Source of the DNA: Solen grandis
Taxonomy: Eukaryota > Mollusca > Bivalvia > Adapedonta > Solenidae
DNA length: 64,000 bases
Assembly (NCBI GenBank): GCA_021229015.1
Contig: CM037792.1
Span: 3,853,136-3,917,135, forward strand
Reading direction: 5' to 3'
In this document: positions 57,801-64,000 of the stretch, in pieces
How positions within the stretch are numbered: the first letter of the stretch is position 1
How the letters are laid out: each line of letters opens with the position of its first letter
Made by a program: the position numbers and the translations under genes
Notes under the pieces: model-generated
Told to the model about the DNA's origin: nothing
Seen by the model: only the letters and a program-made list of their open reading frames with translations
Database searches by the model: none

Positions 57801-60800
57801 AGCATGTTTTGATGCATCCATGAAACTATGTCTGCTAGGCAGGCCTCGACACGCTGATCAGCTTCTGCAACATTAACTTGGTCAGTAGGTTTGAAAGCTA
57901 TGTAAAGTTGAGAATCGTTTGCGTAAAAATGATGAAGTAGACCGTGGTTTCTGCAGATGGCTCCAACTGGTTTTGTATACATAATGTAATTTTACGGACC
58001 TAAAACTAAGCCCTGCGGAACACTGTAATTCATCAAAACTGCTTCTGACAACTGGCCGTCAATACAAACTGTTTGGTACCGGTCACCTAAGTAAGACGTC
58101 ATCCACTGAAGTGGTTTTCCCTCAATTCCAAAGTCATGTCTCAAACTATGGTAAACTATGGTCGATGGTATCAAATGCAGCTGAAAGGTCAAGTAGGACA
58201 AGAATGGCGACAAAAGTGATGGCCAAAGATAGCAGTTGTAATTTTATGTTCTCTATTTTGTAAGGATTATTAATCATAATTACTGATGAACATGATAGTG
58301 CAATCATACTGTTTATGATTTTATTAACTGAATATGACAACATTGATGATGATGAAGAAACACATAAACTAAATTGACATGAATTGTTACCATACTGATA
58401 AGCAATATTTGTTAAGAAACAGAACACTTAGTGTTAATAGAGCATTTTTAATAGGGAAACATGAATGATAAAATTTGTCCCGAAGCATTTAGTACTTAGC
58501 TCTAGTTAAAGCTGGTGAAATTCGGACTGATTTAAACCCATATCTGCCAGAGGACAATTTGCAGTCTGATCTTGCTTATTTAGGTTTTTACAGTGAGTCC
58601 TACATTCAGTTTTTTCTTTTTCATTTTAATATTTTAATGGAACATAGATTAGTTGGCTTGATGTAAGACTACAGTAACTGTTTCTGCACTAAGCTCTCTG
58701 TGTAAACTCTAAATCCTAGTATTGCTACATATTAAATGGCAGATCTACACTACATGAAATGTATTGATTAATCTACAGCCTATCTTGACCATGAGATCAC
58801 ATTTCAATAAGTATGTCTATTTGCAGAGCACAGTCGTGGTACAACAAGCACAGCCCGTAGTGGTTACCAAGCAGTCGGTGGGTATTTTGAAAGCATTCCT
58901 TTACCTGTACAACCTTCACAGTCCCCAACCTTCTCCCAATCAATAATAATTATATTGGGACTATCACATGATATGTACATGTATAGAGATCAATAAGGAC
59001 ATACCTTCTCAGGTCAAGTGTATGTATAGTGTGTATACATTATAATGTACCCCACAGTTCCACTTCATTAACTTCTTACCAGTTCCTATGAGATATGCCA
59101 TTTGAATGGTTTTCCCATGTTTTTAGACTCACTAACAGTCTGAGGAAATGGCAGTCTTGCGTAGCTGGAAATCAAAGGCCAACCATCAGATTTTCACAGC
59201 CAGTTTATTTATTTTTAAATTTGGGTCAAGTGTCCCTTTGATACAGTGATAAAGAGTCATATTTTGACATTTAGACAGTAAAAAGACCAAAACGGACACT
59301 TTCTTTTTTTGTGTGTCATGGAAAACCCAGAAATTTATACCATACAGAGACATGGGTAACAGGGATGAGGGACTGCAGTTAATCTATAATGAGTAAGTGT
59401 ACCTTGATGGTTAGACTAGTCGCTAGTCTTATAATTAAAATAGTCAAATTTGAATTAGGTCCACTGTGGTCTGATATACTGTCACTATTACACTAGATGA
59501 TGGAATTGATGGACCTTTCTAGTGTTTACAGGTATAGTCAAATTGACCTACTAGCTATTCAATAGCTACACTGGGATGATATTAGTCTTGGGGTTAAAAA
59601 CCCTTAAAACCTTTGAAATACTAAAAACTCAATTTCAAAATTGATCAGAAAAAAGTTTTTATAAAGTTTTTAAAAAATTTGGAGCATGCGCTTATGTAGC
59701 ACATGAAGAGTAAAAAGCATATGTCTGTAGTGGGACAATCCTCATCTTTTGTACCAATTAACAAAGCATTAAAAATTCTACAACAAGAACAACAGATATA
59801 TTGATTACCCCACCCCCTGAGAACACTGGTCTTCTTTTTTCCCCACCCACTTCTTGTTAAACTAAGGTTCACCCCCTTCACCCTTTAAAATTTAAAATAT
59901 AAGTGGAGTTTTATGTAAGTCCTTAATTTTGAATTTTAAGGCCTTAAAAAATCCTTGGAAAATCCTTGAAAACCCCTTAAATTTTCCTTCAGAAAATTTG
60001 TATGAACCACAGTTTGTGAACAGTTGACTAAGGCATGACTGGAAAAGGTGGGGGTTAACTTTTCAATGCTAAAATCTTGATAGGTGAAAAACTGGCCATA
60101 GAAACTTTACTTATTTTTCTGTGATCATCATTCTGTAGCATCAGTTAATTAGTGCTACATAAATGTATATTATATTTCATGAAAGCCTACACCTTAACCC
60201 AAAACCCCATCAATAAATATGTACAAATTTATGATTTTGTGAATGTTAATTTTCTGATGATGAAGATGGGCTGATTGATATTGATTAGGATGATTATGAT
60301 GATAAAGATGATGGTGGGTCTGCTAATCTGATGGTGATGATGACTTTTCTTATTGTTTTATCTATATACAGCGAGGACTTTTTGGACAAATTGGTCATGA
60401 GATGAATCAGTTGGGGCGGGTCATCAGTCGTGAGGTGGACTGGACAGCTGACCAGATCAACAAGAGTCTGGCCACCACTGCCCAGGGGAACATCCTAGTA
60501 CGTAGCCACATGTCTTGATATTTGACCTCCTGGTAGTGACCAGATATCAATTTCACTAAACTTTGTAGATATTTTTTATGGTGAATGGTTTTTTTTTCAA
60601 GAAAAAATTACAAAATTCAATAATAAAAACAGATTTTTGTAGAAAACAGTCCATACATGATATAAAAATTTCAAATACATTTGATGCACTCTTGGTATAT
60701 GTTGTCTAAGCATTTAATCCATATCATTATGTTTTGCATAAAGTATTTATATTTTTCCCCAAAGAATTATCTTATGTTTGTTAATATTTGGGACCAATTA

Positions 60801-61197
60801 AAGATCATACTTTATAGTTCACTGGTTGCTGCCTGCTTGGCACTCTGTATATATACAAGGCATTTCCAGGACTCATTGGCTCTTAGTCAGGATAACGTGT
60901 CTGCTTGTGGTATCATGTGACATGTCTTTGATGTGATATTGCAGTGTGGCATTACAGTGAGCACAATATCTGTCTCAAAGAAACATAGTTTTCAAATTAC
61001 TGAAATTCTGTTGATGGGACATTAAACCCAACAAACAAACTTCATAGTTTTGTTGTCTGTTGATCTTTTCCAGCACCTGTTCCAGTCTGGCAATGTTCTT
61101 CAGCTGGTTTCCCGTGCCAGTGGTCGTAGCCTTGAGATTGTGCAGGGCCCAACAGGCCTGGTTGTGGATGGATTGGGACCAGATAATGCCCCACATG
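54804..61197 (+). CDS. gene B: tandem paralogue of gene A, 3' end outside the window
   Basis: Exons 54804-54866, 58827-58877, 60372-60497 and 61074-61197 keep one frame with GT-AG junctions and give 121 complete codons plus one base. The N-terminus is 38 residues of low-complexity Val/Thr/Ala/Gln/Pro text (HVVNTPAPAVYTTGTG, VVVQQAQPVVVTKQS) that gene A lacks. A helix-like segment (GLFGQIGHEMNQLGRVISRE, TADQINKSLATTAQG) and HLFQSGNVLQLVSRASGRS follow, matching gene A exons 2 and 3. No signal peptide or membrane segment. Counterparts of gene A exons 4 and 5 are not found up to 64000, so they should lie to the right. The function is unknown; the same beta-trefoil-like guess applies. Confidence 0.82.
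54998..56460 (+). mobile_element. tandem-core HINE-like element in gene B intron 1
   Basis: The head AGCTCACCTGAGCACAACGT with CATGGTGAGCT, then about eight monomers of roughly 160 bp marked by TGTATATAGTGAAATCTTTA (55395, 55517, 55681, 55845, 56005), GGACAGAATTTGAT and GGCAGGGATGATCCTTGGG. The end is CTCAGGTGAGCGATCCAGGG and the hairpin GGGCCATCATGGCCC with CTCTTGT. The head and end match 36575-37890 while the core monomer is unrelated to it. Confidence 0.85.
56715..58235 (-). pseudogene. CR1/L2-type LINE fragment, 5'-truncated and inactive
   Basis: The minus-strand reading gives reverse-transcriptase motif A LLDLSAAFDTIDH (near 58180), RHDFGIEGKPLQWMTSYLGD, VPQGLVLGP, HFYANDSQLY where YADD is expected, and the C-terminal part QLDYYNSLLYGLPK, ILKELYWLPVEASIQFKIL, PKLWNSLP. 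Lesions are a 10-bp duplication of CATAGTTTAC after motif A that shifts the frame near 58145-58165, a stop near 57990 after VLGP, and the Asp-to-Asn change in the catalytic box. The longest open part is 57068-57982 (304 residues). On the plus strand the element begins with an (ATT)n run at 56715, the usual 3' tail, and ACCACATTTATATAGCACTT. Confidence 0.85.
58827..58877 (+). CDS. gene B exon 2
   Basis: 51 nt after TCTATTTGCAG and before GTGGGT, phase 0 at both ends. It encodes STVVVQQAQPVVVTKQS, a Val/Gln-rich linker. It has no counterpart in gene A. Confidence 0.72.
58880..60371. other. gene B intron 2, nothing else recognised
   Basis: AT-rich, with GATGATGATGA-type text near 60255-60345. 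I see no repeat family member and no ORF worth reporting. Confidence 0.6.
60372..60497 (+). CDS. gene B exon 3, helix-rich segment
   Basis: 42 codons, phase 0 at both ends, after TATATACAG and before GTACGT. RGLFGQIGHEMNQLGRVISR and TADQINKSLATTAQGNIL parallel gene A exon 2. The exon is four codons shorter at its 5' end. Confidence 0.9.
60815..61045 (+). mobile_element. SINE-like family 2 copy in gene B intron 3
   Basis: TTGGCACTCTGTATATATAC, GTCAGGATAACGTGTCTGCT, GGTATCATGTGACATGTC and GATATTGCAGTGTGGCAT precede the 3' module TACTGAAATTCTGTTGATGG and ACATTAAACCC with an AACAAACAAAC tail. Confidence 0.82.
61074..61197 (+). CDS. gene B exon 4, first trefoil-like repeat
   Basis: 124 nt after GATCTTTTCCAG, phase 0 in and phase 1 out, ending CACATG|GTAGGT. 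It encodes HLFQSGNVLQLVSRASGRS, LEIVQGPTGLVVDGLGPD and NAPH. Length and phases are identical to gene A exon 3. Confidence 0.92.
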
Positions 61198-61207
61198 GTA
61201 GGTTTTT

Positions 61208-62660
61208 AGCTCACCTGAGCACAACGTGCTCATGGTGAGCTTTTGTGATCGCCTTTTGTCCGGCGTGCGTCCGTCCATCCGTGCGTGCGTCTTGCGTCAA
61301 CTTTTTCTTTAAACAACTTCTCCTCCTAAACCACTGGATGGATTTTGATAAAACTTCACAGGAATGTTCATTATGAGGCCCTTTACCAAACTTGTTAAAA
61401 TTATTTTGATTGGTCAAAAATCTAGGTCACAGGCACTAAAAATAGATTTTAAAAATGAAAATTTAAAAAATCTTCTTCTCCGAAACCACAAGGCCTAGCC
61501 TTTTGATTTTTGGTATGTAGCATGATCTTATGACTCTCTACCAAGATTGTACAAATTATGACCCTGGGGTCAAAATTGGCCCCGCCCCAGGGGTCACTTG
61601 ATTTAACATAGGCTAATATAGGAAAAACTTGAAAAAAATCTTCTTCTCCGAAACCACAAGGCCTAGCCTTTTGATTTTTGGTATGTAGCATGATCTTATG
61701 ACTCTCTACCAAGATTGTACAAATTATGACCCTGGGGTCAAAATTGGCCCCGCCCCAGGGGTCACTTGATTTAACATAGGCTAATAAAGGAAAAAACTTG
61801 AAAAATTTTCTTTTCAGAAACCACAAGGCATGGAGTTTAAATATTTGGTATGTAGCATGATCTTATGACTCTCTACCAAGATTGTTCAAATTATGACACT
61901 GGGATTAAAATTGGCCCCGCCCCAGGGGTCACTTGATTTAACATAGGCTAATATAGGAAAAAAACTTGAAAAATCTTCTTCTCAGAAACCACAAGGCCTG
62001 GGGTTTAGATATTTGGTGTGCAGCATTGTCTAGTAGATCACAACCAAGTTTGTTCAAATCATGGCCCTGGGATCAAATTTGGCCCAATGAAGGGGTCACC
62101 TGATTTTACATCTATAGGCTAATATAGAAAAAACTTTAAAAATCTTCTTCTCAGAAAGCACAAGGCCTACCCTTTTGATTTTTTTATATGTAGCATGATC
62201 ATATGACTGTCTACCAAGATTGTTCAAATTATGACCCTGGGGTCAAAATTGGCCCTGCCCCAGGGGTCACTTGATTTAACATAGGCTAATAGGAAAAAAA
62301 CTTGAAAAATCTTCTTCTCAGACACCACAAAGCATAGAGTTCAGATATTTGGTGTGTAGCATTGTCTAGTCGATTCTTACCAAGTTTGTTCAAATCATGA
62401 CACTGGGGTCAAAATTGGCCCTGCTCCAGGGATCACTTGATTTTACATAGACTTATATTGGAAAAAAAACTAGAAATTTTTCTCAAAAACAAGGTTTGGA
62501 GTTTATATATTTGGTATGTAACATGGGCTAATAGACCCTTTACCAAGTTTGTTCAAATCATCACCCTCGGGTCAAAATTGGCTCTACCCCAGGGGTCACT
62601 TGATTTTACATAGCCTAATGATACCAGGTGAGCGATCAAGGGCCATCATGGCCCTCTTGG
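61208..62660 (+). mobile_element. tandem-core HINE-like element immediately inside gene B intron 4
   Basis: It begins at AGCTCACCTGAGC only 10 bases after the end of exon 4. The core monomers (155-175 bp) match those of 36575-37890, and unusual monomer variants follow each other in the same order in both copies. The right end has CAGGTGAGCGATCAAGGGCC and the hairpin through CCCTCTTG. GGTAG occurs on both sides (61197-61201 and 62660-62664), but no such repeat flanks the other copies. Confidence 0.85.
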
Positions 62661-63339
62661 GTAGTCTTTCCTTTTCTATCACATGTAACACTGCTCCGAA
62701 AAACAAGAGAAATTAAGTTCATATTTTGGTATATTCAAGTGTTTTTCATCCACTTACATTTCAAAGAGGCCTGCATTTTCATTTTGGTTGCTGTCCAATC
62801 ATTAATTTTCATGGGGCAATAATTTTTGTTGATTTCTTGGACCCCAATGAAAACCACCCATTTCATAGACCTAACATTTTATGCAACATGAATCCATGAA
62901 TAAATTACCACAACAAACTTTACTTCAGAAAGTGTTATAAGATGGAAGTAATTCTTGTTTTATTCACATAGTGAAACCTCCCAAATAGGCATCTCTGAGC
63001 AATGGCTACCTCTAAGCAGCAACAGTTTTATTACCACCTTCCCCACTTAGCTATACTGGACACAATCCATATACCTCTGTACAGCAACACCTCTCATCAG
63101 TGACACTTTTCTGTGAGTGGCAGATGTTGCTGCTGAGAAGTAACACTGTAATTTATTAACCATATCTTTTATCACTATTATCTTTCTTACTTTATTTAGT
63201 GTAATGTAAAACTAGCAAGTCTTTTTGTTTAGGTGATTTGGAAGTGGCCTTAATGGGGAAGAGGCCTTAATATAAAACAAAAGGGGGTGTCATTTTCCTA
63301 ATTTTACAGAACATATCAAAGTTATAAAAACGATACTGG
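62661..63339. other. gene B intron 4, no further exon seen
   Basis: I searched for the expected WFVVAEG/NQIRLHN counterpart in all forward frames and did not find it. AT-rich DNA with no repeat that I recognise. Confidence 0.55.
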
Positions 63340-63482
63340 TATAACTTCCTTTCTTGGAGCTCAGCATAGAAGAGTAGTTCAAGGACTGGTTGCTGGTGTC
63401 AGGATAATGTGTCTGGGTGTGGTATCAAGGAGACACGTGACTGAAATGCTGTCAGTGGGATATTAAACCCAATATACAAACA
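63340..63482 (+). mobile_element. SINE-like family 2 copy
   Basis: CTTGGAGCTCAGCATAGAAG, GTAGTTCAAGGACTGGTTGC, GGTGTCAGGATAATGTGTCT and GGGTGTGGTATCA run directly to GTGACTGAAATGCTGTCAGT and ATATTAAACCC, ending ATACAAAC. The middle part present in other copies is deleted. Confidence 0.8.
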
Positions 63483-63924
63483 TAGAAATTTTTTGAGGGA
63501 AAGGGAAAAAAAGAATAAAGTCATATTCATAAAACTTTTAAACCAGTTTTACTTAAAGGATTATATGCTTTTTAAATGGTTCTTTGATGTATAAATCTGC
63601 ATGCAGTTTAAAAGGTCATGGAATTAATTTCCACAGTGACCAGCCAATCTCATAATTTTCCTTGGTTAGTTAAGTTACAGGTCACACATTCTTAAGCTCA
63701 GGTGATGGCTCTAACTCAGTTAAAGTGGTGAATATTTTTTCAAATTTGGTGTTTGATTCAAAATTGTGTAAATTATTCAAAGCTGTCAGTTTTGTAACAG
63801 TTTGGCTCAAATGGAGACATGCTTGACTAAGAGAACTTGATTACGAGTCAAGCATTCACATCTTCCACTAGTGTACAAGTTTAACAGTTATAGACCAGTT
63901 CACCAAAGGATTGACAATACCTCG

Positions 63925-64000
63925 TATAATACGCTGATTTAAATTGACCAATCAGTGACTGGGGAAAAATTTCAAGTGTACCTGATATGTTTATTTCCCA
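63925..64000 (+). repeat. short dispersed repeat cut by the window edge
   Basis: ATAATACGCTGATTTAAATT, GTGACTGGGGAAAAAT and GTTTATTTCCCA match 48985-49052. The repeat probably continues beyond 64000. Confidence 0.65.

Noticed and set aside
61449..61826. 125-residue minus-strand open frame with internal repeats (similar frame at 36765-37028)
   Set aside because: It is the shadow of the 155-170-bp tandem monomers of the HINE-like element; the same peptide repeats only because the DNA does.
61197..62664. GGTAG direct repeat as a target-site duplication of the element at 61208
   Set aside because: None of the other three copies has a flanking repeat of that kind, and the left GGTAG is part of the splice donor.

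Overview
The window is invertebrate nuclear DNA, most likely from a marine bivalve mollusc. The evidence is indirect. It is AT-rich and intron-rich, and it is packed with dispersed repeats of kinds I associate with bivalve genomes: elements opening with AGCTCACCTGAGC and closing with a GGGCCATCATGGCCC hairpin, arrays of a CAAAGGGCAATAACTC monomer, tRNA-derived SINEs, and MITEs with long palindromes. There are no prokaryotic-style genes, operons or CRISPR arrays. Two 100-base runs of N (16808-16907 and 33113-33212) are scaffold gaps.

Layout. 1-9560 has no host gene that I can support: a modular repeat field (3130-5740), a TGAAG foldback array (5745-5975), relics of a tandem-core element and of a piggyBac-like MITE, and a decayed minus-strand LINE (8536-9561). 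10149-11281 (minus) is an integrase-core gene broken by one single-base frameshift. 12001-16807 is a LINE-type retrotransposon with both ORFs open. 16908-26035 holds tandem arrays, a 360-bp foldback element and several SINEs. 26036-29898 is a second copy of the same LINE, 5'-truncated and almost identical but disabled by three lesions. 30125-33112 is older repeat plus an 842-bp TIR element flanked by TA. 35295-61197 contains two tandem, same-strand, intron-containing paralogous genes of unknown function. Gene A starts at 35295 and its last clear coding exon ends at 41232. Gene B starts at 54804 and runs off the right edge.

The two host genes share exon sizes and intron phases: a helix-rich N-terminal exon, then a 124-nt exon ending in phase 1, and in gene A two more exons. 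The pattern suggests a small intracellular beta-trefoil-like protein of about 200 residues. I cannot name the family. Their introns have collected four copies of one Helentron/HINE-like tandem-core element, one of which begins 10 bases inside a splice donor.

The most unusual signal is in the LINE. ORF1 ends in TAG, and ORF2 continues in the same frame with no ATG before the first endonuclease catalytic residues. ORF2 therefore seems to need stop readthrough, non-AUG initiation or reinitiation. Other points of note are a 35-nt 3' module shared by two otherwise different SINE families, nested insertions with clear target-site duplications, and foldback elements whose arms are short-period repeats.
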